Below the pieces are notes generated by a model. That model was given only the letters and a program-made list of their open reading frames with translations. It searched no databases and was not told the DNA's origin. 19,654 nt of DNA from Acanthaster planci (taxonomy: Eukaryota; Echinodermata; Asteroidea; Valvatida; Acanthasteridae): assembly GCF_001949145.1 (NCBI RefSeq), contig NW_019091703.1:8407-28060 (forward strand), in the 5' to 3' direction. Positions 1 through 9,514 of the stretch are shown here, in pieces; position 1 is the first letter of the stretch, and each line of letters starts with the position of its first letter. A program made the position numbers and the translations under genes.

Positions 1-173
1 TGGTGTCTTCCTTTTTACGATGTCGTCTTCCCATGATGTATTATCTCAGGATATTGTCATTTCCATTCCAGGATGTCTTCATCCTTCGATAAAACATCTC
101 ATGGTGTCGCCGTATTGCCTGTAACATGTCGTCATCCTGAGATAAGATTTGTCAGGATCCCGACAAGTAGGAT
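1..173. repeat. Degenerate short-word repeat (GATGTCGTCATCC-like)
   Basis: Imperfect copies of a roughly 13-base word recur here, for example GATGTCGTCTTCC near 19, GATGTCTTCATCC near 72 and CATGTCGTCATCC near 126. CATGTCGTCATCC is followed by CTGAGATAAGA, and its partial reverse complement (GGATCCCGACA) lies about 25 bases further on. No open frame fits the stretch. It is most simply a decayed simple or foldback repeat abutting the LINE fragment. The left limit is unknown because the window starts inside it. Confidence 0.4.
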
Positions 174-690
174 GGCACTTCCAGAGCTAAGTATGCTTCA
201 GTGTTAATTCGTGCATTTGATACTAGACGCCTCGACTATTGTGACAGTCTTTTGTACGGTTTGCCAATAGCACAGATATGATGAGATAGCGAGTCCAAAA
301 TGCTGCAGCTAGAATTCTTACGAATCCACCCGCCAATATCGCATCACCTTCGCCAGTTACCTGTTTTGTACAGGATTAACATTAAAATCACTTGATTAAC
401 ATACAAAGCAATACATGGTCTTGACCGTAGACATGTTTACAGGATCTTGTCAGTATGAAGGAGGAGTCTAAATATCATCTCAGGTCAGTAAACAACGGCC
501 TTTTATTGATTAAGTTATCCTAGTGGTACAATGTTACCCATACTTGGTGACAGGGCACTTGCGATGGCTGCTCCTAAGTCATGGAATGCCATGCCATGGC
601 ACAAAAGGAGCAAACAGAGTTGCCGTTTTCAAATGTAGAGTTAAAACTTGCCTTTTCAAAGATGTATTGCATGATGATGTTGCACCGCAA
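174..690 (+). mobile_element. Decayed 3' end of a LINE (non-LTR) reverse transcriptase ORF
   Basis: Translated fragments match the carboxyl end typical of CR1/L2/Jockey-type LINE reverse transcriptases. From 204 one frame reads LIRAFDTRRLDYCDSLLYGL and meets a stop at 279. From 290 another frame reads RVQNAAARILTNP. From 546 another reads GDRALAMAAPKSWNAMPWHK. From 619 another reads VAVFKCRVKTCLFKDVL. These are the expected blocks in the expected order, but they lie in at least three frames with stops between them, so the copy is dead. Endonuclease and polymerase catalytic domains are not in the window, so this is a 5'-truncated insertion. Assignment to a LINE RT tail is from recall of the family signature and the exact clade is not resolved. 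Confidence 0.85.
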
Positions 691-1185
691 GGTATTTGAG
701 TTTTATCGGTTTTATCCAGTAGGTATTTTGATTTTTAGCTTTAGTGCAGGTTTAGCTGTGATTTTCTCATTTTAGTGTCTGGTAGTTAGCTTTCTTATAG
801 CGTAGGTAGGATTAGAGGCGCCAATTTCCGGGGAAGATCGAGACATCTCAGATGCCAGCAGGGGTTAGGTCCAGGTAGAATTACGGTATTCTCCCTGTTG
901 GCGGAACAGACATATCCTCATGATGCGGTTTGGCGCTGCTGTGGTGATATTCATTCATTACTTAAATATCCATTTATTTCCCGAAGTTGAATGTGCACTG
1001 CACTGTTATAAATTATAAAATTTTAATTATTATCATTACTATCAGGATGTCGGTTCACGTGCACCCACATGCAAAAATCATGAGTACTGTGTTATAATGG
1101 CAAATCTGCTTTTCGAAAAGTATGTGTTAAAAATTCCACAGTGCAAAACTTTAAGAACCGAGCTTTGAAGTGTGAGTTTCTCATA
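691..1185. other. Gene-free stretch, no recognised content
   Basis: No convincing coding frame or RNA was found. An AT-rich patch (AAATTATAAAATTTTAATTATTATCATTA) lies at about 1008-1040, just before the minisatellite begins. Confidence 0.4.
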
Positions 1186-1990
1186 AATCCACTCCAAAAG
1201 AGTAAAAGCTACTTTCAAAGAATGAACACCGCTCTGGAGTGAATGCCTGTCAAGTTTGTAAAAATCACTCCAAAAGAGTGCGTCGATTACTCCGAAAGAG
1301 TGAAACAAATACTCTTAAACAGTGAAATAAACTCCACAGAAACTCTAAAAGAGTGACGATTACTCTAAAAGAGCGAAAACCACCCTGGAAGAGTGAAAAC
1401 CGCCCCGAAAAGGTGACAACCACTCCATAAATGAGTAGCAGTTACTCAAAAAGAGTGAAAACAACTCCGTAAAAGATTGGTGGTTGCTCTATAAGAGTGA
1501 CAAACACTAAGTAAAAGAGTGGCGATTACTCTACAAGAGTGAAAATCACTCAGAAACAGACTAGAGATAACTCTACAAGAGTGAAAACCACTCCATAAAA
1601 AGAGTGGCGGTTACTCTACAAGAGTGACAACCACCCCATTAAAAGAGTAGCAATTACTCTACAAGAGTGAAAACAACTCCATAAAAGATTGGTGGTTACT
1701 CTACAAGAGTGAAAACCACTCAAAATCAGACTGGGGATAACTCTACAAGAGTGGAAACCACTCCATAAAAGAGAAGCAGTTACTCTACAAGAGTGACAAC
1801 CAGTCCATAAAGGATTGCCAATTACTCAACCAGAGTGAAAACCACTCCATACAAGAGTGGTGGTTACTCTACAAGAATGAAAACCACTCAGTAAAAGAGT
1901 GGCAATTACTCAACAAGAAGGAAAACCACTCAATATCTAGATTGGGGATTACTCTACAAGAGTGACAACCCCTCCATACAAGAGCACTGC
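1186..1990. repeat. 42-bp minisatellite of paired small palindromes
   Basis: The consensus is TTACTCTACAAGAGTG, then AAAACC, then ACTCCATAAAAGAGTG, then GCGG, about 42 bases. The word TTACTC (or TAACTC/TTGCTC) starts at 1360, 1442, 1484, 1527, 1568, 1611, 1654, 1696, 1738, 1780, 1822, 1864, 1906 and 1949. Spacing is 41-43, apart from one double interval of 82. Each half-unit is an ACTC...GAGT hairpin, and the linkers AACC and GGTT are complementary, so neighbouring halves can form longer stems. Units before 1360 are more diverged. There is no coding potential. This is a tandem repeat of about 15 clear units plus a degraded edge. Confidence 0.9.
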
Positions 1991-3329
1991 CTTTTTTAGT
2001 GGAGAAGTAAGGTGATCAAGGAGATTTGAGGTCATCGTGAAGATGAAGATATGCTTTGAATTTCAGTTGGATATTTCGTGTGAAGTCTAAACCACAAATT
2101 GTTTTGATTTGTTGGAAGGAAATCGAGAAATTCGTTTGGATTTTCAAAAAATAATTATGGATTTGATTACTTGTTATTCCTAATAAAATCATATGTATTG
2201 TCGAGCAGATATGAATTAAAAACACGTCCGTAGGAAGATACTCAAAGAAACTTTTATGTTCCTCGGGGCGCTTGGGCCACTTATTCACACCTCGTACATC
2301 TTTAGCATGTCTCAACACACTGATCACAAACTACACTACTTTTTACAACGGCCCCCTCTCCAAGTGCGTGGTGTACAAACCTACTGCACCGAAGGCAACG
2401 GGTCTCACCGGCCGACTAGTGGTTCCTTACTTGCGCCCTCTACTGCCATCCGGCATAATGTAGTCCATCTTTGTTTACTTTTCATTGCATGATTCAAGTT
2501 TATTTTATAACATTTTCTGAGTGATTTTATCTTTTATTAGTTGAGTTTGTTCATTCACTATATTTTGATTTGAACTTTACCTCTTTTTCTTTCAGTCTTA
2601 ACATTACTTTTGCCCGTCTGTCTAGGGTGATAAACGACCCAAAACTTTGGTTTTGCAGTTGCGCTGTTCCTGCTACGTGTTACAATGACATCAAAAGCTG
2701 TGTTATAAAAAGAGTTGCGACATGGGTGTCTCAACTGTTTGCATAAAAACGATGGATTGTGCATCAGTGCTCAAGGACAATTAGCACACGATTAGCTTCA
2801 TGCTGTATTGCACACATGAATGAACAGCCATTTTGGAAGGGCCATTTTTGGACAGCCATTTCAAAGTCTGATGTTGGCGCTACACTCTCTATAATGCACA
2901 ACGCGTGTGACATAACAGCAAAAGCCCCCTCAGTCGTAAGGAAAAAAGTGGGTGATTTGAAATGCGGGGGTAAAGTGCATTTTTAGTACAGCAAACTGAA
3001 AAGATTTCAAATAAGTTCAATATTTTAACATTGAACAGGAATAAGGAATTGCACTTAACAAAAGAGTGACCAAGATAATTCATTTTTTATAAAGGCACAC
3101 GCCCGCCGCACTGTGGACACTGACCTCATGTAAGGTTGCAGAGCAGTAAACAGCGCTGCCATGCCACGCACAACTGTGATTAATACTACCAGACACAAAA
3201 TCAGGGAAAAAAAATCACGGGTTCCTCGGGTGTTCAAGACCAAATTCAGATTGAAGCTTATTCCCTCATATTCCCTCTAATTTTTTCGTGGCTTAACCGA
3301 TGACTTTGGAAGATATTTTTTCTGCGGAC
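1991..3329. other. Intergenic, no recognised gene
   Basis: Only short overlapping open frames occur, none with a recognisable domain or codon bias. A locally GC-richer block lies at 2256-2460, with short frames on both strands that resemble nothing I know. It may be an old repeat fragment. Confidence 0.4.
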
Positions 3330-3800
3330 ACCCCTGTAAGCAGTTGCGAAGCCCGTTGCCATTACAATTAATGCTTTCATCCCCACTGCAAAATAGGACA
3401 ATCTGGGGCCCTTTTTCCGGTATTTTTAGAAATGCAAGCCAGCAGTCCTGCGGATGGACTCCATCCTGTTTTTACATACCATCCATTTTGCGTACCACGA
3501 AATGCTCTATGAACTTGACCTTTTTCCTGCAGGCAATTTGGAGGCTATCCGCTCCGAGCGGAACAAAAGAGGGACTGTTTTTCAAATGAAACTGACAGTC
3601 CTTTTGGTACCAACTCAACGCGAAGGCGCGCAAGTTGACTGCGCCTCTGACGCGGAGCACGCTGAGTTCACGCAACAAATTTATTCTGGAACGTATGGTC
3701 TTTGCGTACACGCAGAACGCGTGCAAGAACCTGGCTGTAACCATCTATCATTCTTTCGCCGATTGGGGTGCAATTGACAATAAAAAAAAACAATAAATCT
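3330..3800 (+). other. GC-richer block ending in an A-rich tract
   Basis: This block is richer in CG dinucleotides than its surroundings (for example GCGAAGGCGCGCAAG at about 3620). It is followed at 3779-3796 by AATAAAAAAAAACAATAAAT. The combination could be the 3' end of a retroposed sequence with a decayed tail, or an unknown repeat. Open frames of 81-107 codons overlap on both strands and none shows a known domain, so no protein is called. Confidence 0.25.
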
Positions 3801-4367
3801 ACTGATTCCCTTTCTGGCATATGCAATACCTATGTACAGCATTGCAAAAACCTGTAATCGTTTTCAATGCAGTATAAAATATTTGACAATGTAGTTGCAG
3901 GACATGTACAATCCCAATACTACTTCTTTTGATGTGGTACAATCTCATTGTGGCATCCTACAAGAAAATAAAGTTCATTTACAAGTTTAAGGCCCCATCT
4001 TGATCTTACCCTGGCTATAGGGGCTCTATGAGACCTTCACACAAGTACAACTCCAATGCATTATTGGTGGTTGATTATAAAGGAAAATTAACTTGGCTCA
4101 ATGTCATTCCATTGACATAATTCATTTTAATTAATAGAAAATAACGAATAAGCTCTGTCCAAACATTTTCGATTCCTCTTTATTTCGTAGCATTTTGAAG
4201 AATGACCCTACATTGTTCGTCTGGGTTCCCTGTTGCCTGTTCCCGGCTGCTTGCCGAAAATGGGCTGCGTGTGCAGGAATCTAAACAATTTCAGTGAGTC
4301 ATTGTACAGTTTCCATGCAGGAGTAAAAGACCAACCCGGACGTTGGGTGGGGAATACAGGTCACTAT
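3801..4367. other. Intergenic, nothing recognised
   Basis: AT-rich sequence with no recognisable coding, RNA or repeat structure. Confidence 0.35.
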
Positions 4368-4497
4368 TCATACACAAAAGGTCCACCCTTTCCCACAAGT
4401 CGATGAAAAGGAATGGCCTTGCTGTATAAACACCTCATCATTCAGGCGAACTCTGCCGTGACACCCTCCTTCAGTTCCAAATCTAAACTGAAAATTT
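4368..4497 (-). CDS. Candidate orphan 3' exon (weak)
   Basis: On the minus strand a pyrimidine-poor but recognisable acceptor (AAAAATTTTCAG) precedes an open stretch with codons for FRFGTEGGCHGRVRLNDEVF and a stop at 4368. The glycine- and aspartate-bearing composition looks protein-like, more so than the other short frames nearby. I do not recognise a domain, and no matching upstream exon or AATAAA signal was identified. It could be a terminal exon of an unrecognised gene, an exon remnant, or chance. Confidence 0.15.
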
Positions 4498-5303
4498 TTG
4501 TATCCGTCTGGCAGTGGCCAAACAAAATAATTTAACAAAGCATGAAACTTGCAGTTGCACAAAAAAACTATCGCTGTCGCTCCCGTTTCAAAATATACCG
4601 TGACACACTTAAGGAAGATTGGTATTATTTTTGTTTCATTTGAAACAAATCCAGAGCTACCCTAATTCTGTTACCACTTTTGACCATTCCTAAGAATCCA
4701 ATAACGTCGTTTCCTATCATTGACTAAGCTTGATAAGAGAAGCACAGGCCATAGAGGAGGCTTAATTACCGGAACCCAAAGTTTGCAAATTGTAAGTACA
4801 CATGGCTTTTCTGCGGGAAAGTCGGATTTCAAGTGAAATGAAATATTGAAGTCAAATTAAACAGACTTATTATTATATTTACATCTGCTTGCCGGTGTGT
4901 TTGAGTGTATTTGTACGTTATAAACAATAACAGAACCATTTCGTTCAAGGAAGCTGCTCTCTACAATTGTTAATCGAATAATACCAAAAATAAAAACAAT
5001 GTTCTCGGAAGAGCATATATCCCCATCACACCGGTTTGAGTTGTAAGTGCTGCCTTTAACAAACCAACGACATGGCAATTACAAAATGCTTATTGGGCTG
5101 TTTCATTCCACACGTGGTTGTTTTCATTAGTACAATAATCACTAAACACAAAGCAACATGAGAGTTTTCGTGTTTTTGATTCAGGTAAAACTTCTGGCAG
5201 ACCCTGAAAGGCTTTTTCACAGCTCCATTAAATCGCTGTCAACAAATTACCGTATAATTATGCTAAATTCACCACACACGTATGCTTAACTGAGCAATCG
5301 CAT
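4498..5303. other. Intergenic, nothing recognised
   Basis: No supported coding frame, RNA gene or clear repeat was seen. Confidence 0.35.
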
Positions 5304-5630
5304 TCAGCACGATGGATCTGTACGGTGTGATGAGTTTCTGTACAGGCCTTTTTCAGCCCCACGACTGGATTGTGCTAAATGTAAACGATACAACCACGTG
5401 TAGACCGCCATGGCCACGGTGATTGCATACATTCCAATGGCAGCTTCAACCACGTACATGTACAAGCACACTTGCGAACACTGCATGCTTGACAAGTTTT
5501 TTTGTGGAATAAGTAGGTTACCATCACAACAGTATCCACCTTTACCATCACAACACATCAAACAGTGTAGGCCCAGCACGATCGTGAATGGCACATCACA
5601 GGAAAAAGGTCTGTAGGCGAAAGGGGCCAT
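5304..5630 (-). CDS. Candidate exon(s) of an unknown Cys-rich membrane protein (weak)
   Basis: The open frame on the minus strand is 108 codons. Residues about 27-51 are cysteine-rich, with a CLMCC block and a YCC block. Residues about 56-82 form a hydrophobic segment (VEAAIGMYAITVAMAVYTW) ending in an arginine, as a membrane helix would. Third-position codon choice in the helix looks coding-like. Possible splice signals lie inside: CTACAG before the block that codes for FSCDVPF, a GATG/GTAAAG donor, and ATCCAG near the end. The true structure may therefore be one or more short exons. I recognise no family, and a chance frame is quite possible. Confidence 0.2.
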   Translation of the reverse strand: MAPFAYRPFSCDVPFTIVLGLHCLMCCDGKGGYCCDGNLLIPQKNLSSMQCSQVCLYMYVVEAAIGMYAITVAMAVYTWLYRLHLAQSSRGAEKGLYRNSSHRTDPSC

Positions 5631-6175
5631 TCGTAGTTTTTCTCGAATCTATTAATCAATACGACAGGGTTCATGGTCCCATAATCATGCTCCCGTAGTT
5701 GTTCTTTATTCATTAATTAAGCACCCGGAGAAAGGAAGGAGCCAGACTATTTTACTATCATGACAGGTATAGCCCTGTTTTAAACAAAATAGCCATGAAG
5801 GAATAAATCCTTAATCTGGAACCTTCCCATCGGAGTACAATGACAGTAATCTGTAATTTGTCACCATAACATCATCTTCAGTGTCACGCTTATTAGGTTT
5901 GCAGACTTTTTTTGTTTTTTTTTTTTACGGAGAATGTCTCGCTCTCGATTCAAGATGGCAAACTCCTAAAAAAAGTACAACTCAAAATTTCTACCCTGAA
6001 GCTAAGCCTGACACTCTTCAAAATGATGACGAAGTGTAAAGGTAAAATACCTTTGTCGCTGTTCTTCCTGGTACTCAGCACTGGTCTTCTGAAAGGTCCT
6101 GTGGAAGGACTTCAAGAGACTTGGGGAAGAAATCATGATCTACACGACCTCTTCGACTAATCAGACCAAAGCTGC
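5631..6175. other. Intergenic, T-rich tract, nothing recognised
   Basis: The stretch contains a T-rich run at about 5908-5927. An 82-codon plus-strand frame starts inside that run and has no recognisable domain. No gene is supported. Confidence 0.35.
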
Positions 6176-6487
6176 TTTAAAGGGCTGCTGCAGTAAATGT
6201 CTTTGAACACAAACCTTCAAGATGCACCTTTGTGCCTCAGTTAACCTTATTTTCAACTTTTATACGTATTTTCACAATCGTGAGCAAAACTGTGACGCCA
6301 TCCTATGAAGAAGACACGATAGAACTTTGGTTTGTAAAGAAAAATACCTGCGTTTTTGTAAATCTTTCTGGATTCTATTTTCTCCATTCTTTGTTGATTC
6401 ATTGCTGTTCGTATATGCATAACAAGCATAAACCCCTTTCTCAGAAATGTTGTCAGTGTAAGTAAATTCTAGGTTCACAATATTAAC
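6176..6487 (+). repeat. Interspersed repeat, copy A (about 310 bp)
   Basis: This copy is homologous in the same orientation to 12567-12935. The best block is 6214-6252 against 12612-12650, 31 of 39 bases identical, containing TTAACCTTATTT in both. Later blocks also line up: TTCTTTG...TTCATTGCTGT with TTCTTTG...TTTATTGCTGT, TCTCAGAAAT with TCACAGAAAT, and GGTTCACAATATTAAC with GGTTCACAATTTGAAC. It starts near TTTAAAGG. No clear terminal inverted repeat or coding frame was seen, so the class (non-autonomous DNA element, SINE or duplicated flank) is open. Confidence 0.65.
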
Positions 6488-6661
6488 AAAAGACATGACT
6501 GAAATTGAAGTTAAATTTACCTTTTAGACATACACCAATGCAGAAAAAAAACGAAATATTTTCTACCTATTCGAATACACACGTGCTCAATACAAAACAT
6601 GTTTCAAGTATTGATGGGCACAATAGTTGGCAATTGTCGTTAAGGTTTTTGGTTTGTATTT

Positions 6662-6667
6662 TTTATT
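6662..6667 (-). terminator. Poly(A) signal of gene 1
   Basis: AATAAA on the minus strand lies about 110 bases past the stop codon of the glycosyltransferase-like gene, a normal distance for an animal 3' UTR. Confidence 0.55.
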
Positions 6668-6713
6668 TCTGAACATGTTTCGTATTGCTTAGTTGAAACT
6701 TTCTGAACATGTT
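6666..6713. repeat. 14-bp direct repeat in the 3' UTR of gene 1
   Basis: TTTCTGAACATGTT occurs exactly at 6666-6679 and again at 6700-6713, 34 bases apart. It lies between the stop codon and the poly(A) signal region of the minus-strand gene. Confidence 0.6.
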
Positions 6714-6777
6714 CACAGGTTTAAGCCAAGTTGTGTTTACTACGAAACACACTTCACAGAGTGAACCTCAGTCCAAG

Positions 6778-8296
6778 TCAAAAAACCTTGGGACATTTAC
6801 TTTTCTCCTGTGCTGCTTTTTTTTCAACAGCACCGACTCGGCCCAAATCCAGATCAAACCAACCCAAGTTGTAATATTTCACGACATTTGCATAATGCGC
6901 TTCAATACGTTGAGCGCAGTCTCTGTGGCCCTCGGGAGACGCACACCACGTGCCGAGGTGTTCCTGAATTAATAATTTCTCTTGCCAGCAGAACTCAAAT
7001 AGCTGAAAGTTGGTGACATTTTCGAAGGGTTTGCAGAAGGCAGGCAGGGTGCTAACGTACCGCTTGGCGACGCAGTATCCCTGTAGCAACGGGTTGGGAA
7101 GCTTGTCGTAGTACCCTTTGTGTATGGAAACCTGAACATCTGGTACAGTCTGACTGGGTTTGATTTCGAAACCAGGAGGGACATGATCCTTGTTGTATGA
7201 TTTCAAATCATTGTTAACATCTAAATGCCAGTCATAACGATCATGCTCAAAGTAGAAGGCGTAGTTCATGATGACGTTGACAGGGCTGAGATTATAAAGA
7301 TTTCGAAAAGCGTCCTCGAAGCGAGTTACCTGCAGAGAGTGATAAGTAAACGGTGTTTGATTGTTTTTCTGATTTGACCAAAACCATAATTATAGGCCTA
7401 CTAGCACTGTAAAAATAGATGCCTTTTGAACTAATTCTGGGATAGAATCAAGTCAGTGGCCATTACCCAGCATCGTAATCAAAGTAATAACTAGTTTGAC
7501 TTACATTCATATGCCGTGATATGTGGTTCCTGCAATTAATGATGGTATCTCGCCAAATATAGACAGGAAAGTATGTCATGAAGTCCGCCACCATCTGCTT
7601 GCCAATTGCACGTTCTGTTGTTTGGAACCAATTGAGATCATGTAGTCTTTTCCAGTCTTGAGTGATGCTCACCACCCGTAGTCGTTGTCCGTTGACGATG
7701 TTTTCGGGGGTGACAGGCGTCGTGAATACACCGTCTGTGTCAATCCAAGCAATGATGGAGGCGTCGATGAACAGATCCATCATGAAACTGCTCCAAAGCT
7801 GCCGCCCATAGCCGAGGCCTAGACGCGACTTCAGTACGGTCTTATGGTCTTGAGGTAGAGGCTCGTATATGACGTTAAACTTGAAGCCTAGTTCGTGCTC
7901 CTGCTGGACCAGCCTAGCAGCAAACTTGCGGTCGCCTTTGGAGCCCTTGTCCAATATCAGACTGATGGGCCCAAGTTTTGGTGACCAGAACAGCACAGCA
8001 GATCGCAAGAGGTCACAAAAGAAACGCTTTTTAAACTTCACTGTGCTTGTCATGCGGATGGTAAGAGTGATGGTATGACTCTTTGTTACGTTCAAATCGG
8101 GCTCTTTTACCACATTCGTTTCAGCTGTCGACATAGACACAGACCGATTTGGGAAAGCCATCTGACGTTTCGTTGACGGAGCTCTTATGTACTGAACACC
8201 ACTAATTGAAAATCTTTGGTTCAAGGCTGCTAAAACGATTACTAATATGATCAGATAACCAAGGAATGCACTCACTAACACCCGCCCTCGCGCCAT
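6778..8296 (-). CDS. Type II Golgi glycosyltransferase-like protein, two exons, 447 aa
   Basis: Exon 1 is 8296-7505 (264 codons) and exon 2 is 7329-6778 (183 codons plus stop), joined in phase 0. The donor is ATGAAT/GTAAGT and the acceptor is CTCTCTGCAG/GTA. The single exon 1 frame runs on 13 codons into the intron before a stop, which confirms that splicing is needed. Residues about 8-25 are a signal anchor after a short MARGR tail, so the catalytic part faces the Golgi lumen. A conserved-looking core begins near residue 80 (KKRFFCDLLRSAVLFW). WIDTDGVF at 184-191 carries a DxD-type metal and nucleotide-sugar site, and HDRYDWHLDV (293-302) lies in exon 2. Glycosylation sequons occur at N50, N69 and N368. 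I recall similar uncharacterised proteins in amphioxus and other marine invertebrates. The GT-A fold and enzyme role are inferred, and donor and acceptor sugars are unknown. The start has a G at -3 and +4. Confidence 0.88.
7330..7504 (-). other. Phase-0 intron of gene 1 (175 bp)
   Basis: On the minus strand it begins GTAAGTC and ends with a pyrimidine-rich ACTCTCTGCAG. Removing it joins HISRHMN directly to VTRFEDAF in one frame and bypasses a stop in the intron. Both splice sites match the animal consensus closely. Confidence 0.88.
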
Positions 8297-8299
8297 GTC

Positions 8300-8420
8300 G
8301 ATGTTGCATTTGACGTAGTTTTAGGTTCATTGAGAAGATACTTTCTATAGCCGGGACGCGTGACACGTCGGCGTGGGAGTGGGTGGACTAGTACACCGAT
8401 TGTAGGTCATCCTACGTCAG
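8300..8420 (-). promoter_or_regulatory. Possible promoter/5' leader of gene 1
   Basis: The region just upstream of the start is GC- and CpG-richer than the flanks (GACGCGTGACACGTCGGCG at about 8356). It holds an inverted pair of CRE-like words, TGACGTA at 8311-8317 and TACGTCA at 8413-8419. A weak TATA-like TATAGAAAG on the minus strand lies at 8349-8341. An upstream ATG in another frame occurs near 8330, so the true transcription start may lie closer to the gene or the leader may carry a short upstream frame. Confidence 0.25.
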
Positions 8421-9120
8421 AACTTTTGCACTCCTAACTGCTCGTCACTACGGAGTCTCTGAGCGGCCAGATGATGAAAACAAATTAAGGACACCAAAAT
8501 AACCTAAATTCTTCATTTTGTGAGCCTAAAAACCATTTAGTGTACTCGAAATGAATCATTTTCTACCCAAGAAATAAATCATTTTGTGTGCTCGATGTCA
8601 TTTCTGATATTAATTTTCACATTAATTTAAGTGTAAAAAAGGTTTCAGAAAGTACATGTAAATATGAAAATATACATTCGGAATGAATGACTTGATGTTA
8701 ACACAGGAAGCTCTTGCATGTGTATGGCTACACCGATAACTTTGAAGCCTGTCAAGTTCTGCCAAATCATAATATGTTAGAATTTCCTCTAGCTTTCTAC
8801 AAGATTTTACCGAAGTCACTTTGAGTAAAAGCAAAATATATTTTTAAACTTGCAGAACTGGGGTACCGGTCTTGTTCAAGAATACCTGTTTATGTTAGTG
8901 GAGAAGTTAGGATTTCAGTATTTGTCAAAGAAATAGTGATGACATTGTGCAAGTAAGATACTTTTTTTCATCGTTGAAATCAGTGTTCCAGTTATTTTTT
9001 GTACAAATGAGGAAATCGTAAAGAATGTGACACAACGACACAGGGACTTGGACCTTACTTATCCCTACGTTACTTATCTTATGAATAACTACTATCATTT
9101 TCTTTGCTCAAAATGAAGCA
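8421..9120. other. Intergenic, nothing recognised
   Basis: AT-rich sequence with no supported gene. A short imperfect local duplication is visible at 8513-8592: CTTCATTTTGTGAGCCTAAAAACCATTTAGTGTACTCG is followed by similar AAATCATTTTGTGTGCTCG. Confidence 0.35.
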
Positions 9121-9314
9121 GCATTGCAAAAACTCTGGTGTTAAAAACAACACTTATTGGTGTTATCACATGGCCACACCAAAATGTGGTACTTTACTCC
9201 AATGGCATTACTTTACATACCTGTAAGTGTTACAATGCACTGAAACGTATTAAAAGTAACACAAATCGTGTTGAAATGACACCAACAATTCGTTGGTGTT
9301 TTTACAAAGTGACA
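9121..9314. mobile_element. MITE-like palindromic element rich in GGTGTT/AACACC
   Basis: The left edge reads GCATTGCAAAAACTCTGGTGTT. The right edge, reverse-complemented, reads CACTTTGTAAAAACACCAAC. The ends are therefore imperfect inverted repeats of the CACTGnAAAAAC style seen in many small DNA transposon derivatives. Inside are several GGTGTT/AACAC hairpin words. An exact 8-bp stem, ACACCAAC at 9279-9286 with GTTGGTGT at 9292-9299, lies near the right end. There is no coding capacity. Target-site duplication could not be settled by eye, so the limits are approximate. Confidence 0.45.
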
Positions 9315-9514
9315 AAAACTCCGAAATCAAGCCAAACGGACAATCCAAGAAAAACGTGTTTGAAAATACCAGCCTTTTTCAATACACATTTTGCGGAGGT
9401 GTTCATTTACAACATCGTTAGCACCCATGTGTACACACACAGACTCGTGTAGAGATTGGGTATATTGTCTCTATCTTTACCCTGCTAACGATGTGACTTT
9501 TTGTCACTTTGTGA
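9304..9514. repeat. Foldback element with interrupted terminal inverted repeats
   Basis: CAAAGTGACAAAAACTC at 9305-9321 pairs with GACTTTTTGTCACTTTG at 9495-9511 (16 of 17). ACATCGTTAGCA at 9412-9423 pairs exactly with TGCTAACGATGT at 9483-9494. On the right the two blocks are adjacent, and on the left about 90 bases separate them. This suggests one inverted repeat of about 29 bp whose left arm was split by an insertion. The right arm also contains the local hairpin GTGAC-TTTTT-GTCAC. The element overlaps the edge of the preceding MITE-like element. Confidence 0.6.

Noticed and set aside
581-775. 64-codon plus-strand frame as a small protein
   Set aside because: It is a shifted reading frame over the decayed LINE reverse transcriptase tail.
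1186-1990. CRISPR array
   Set aside because: The 42-bp units follow each other without unique spacers, there are no cas genes, and the surrounding genes are eukaryotic.
2256-2492. Overlapping 63-78 codon frames in a GC-richer block
   Set aside because: Open frames occur on both strands without a domain or splice signals, most likely a base-composition effect.
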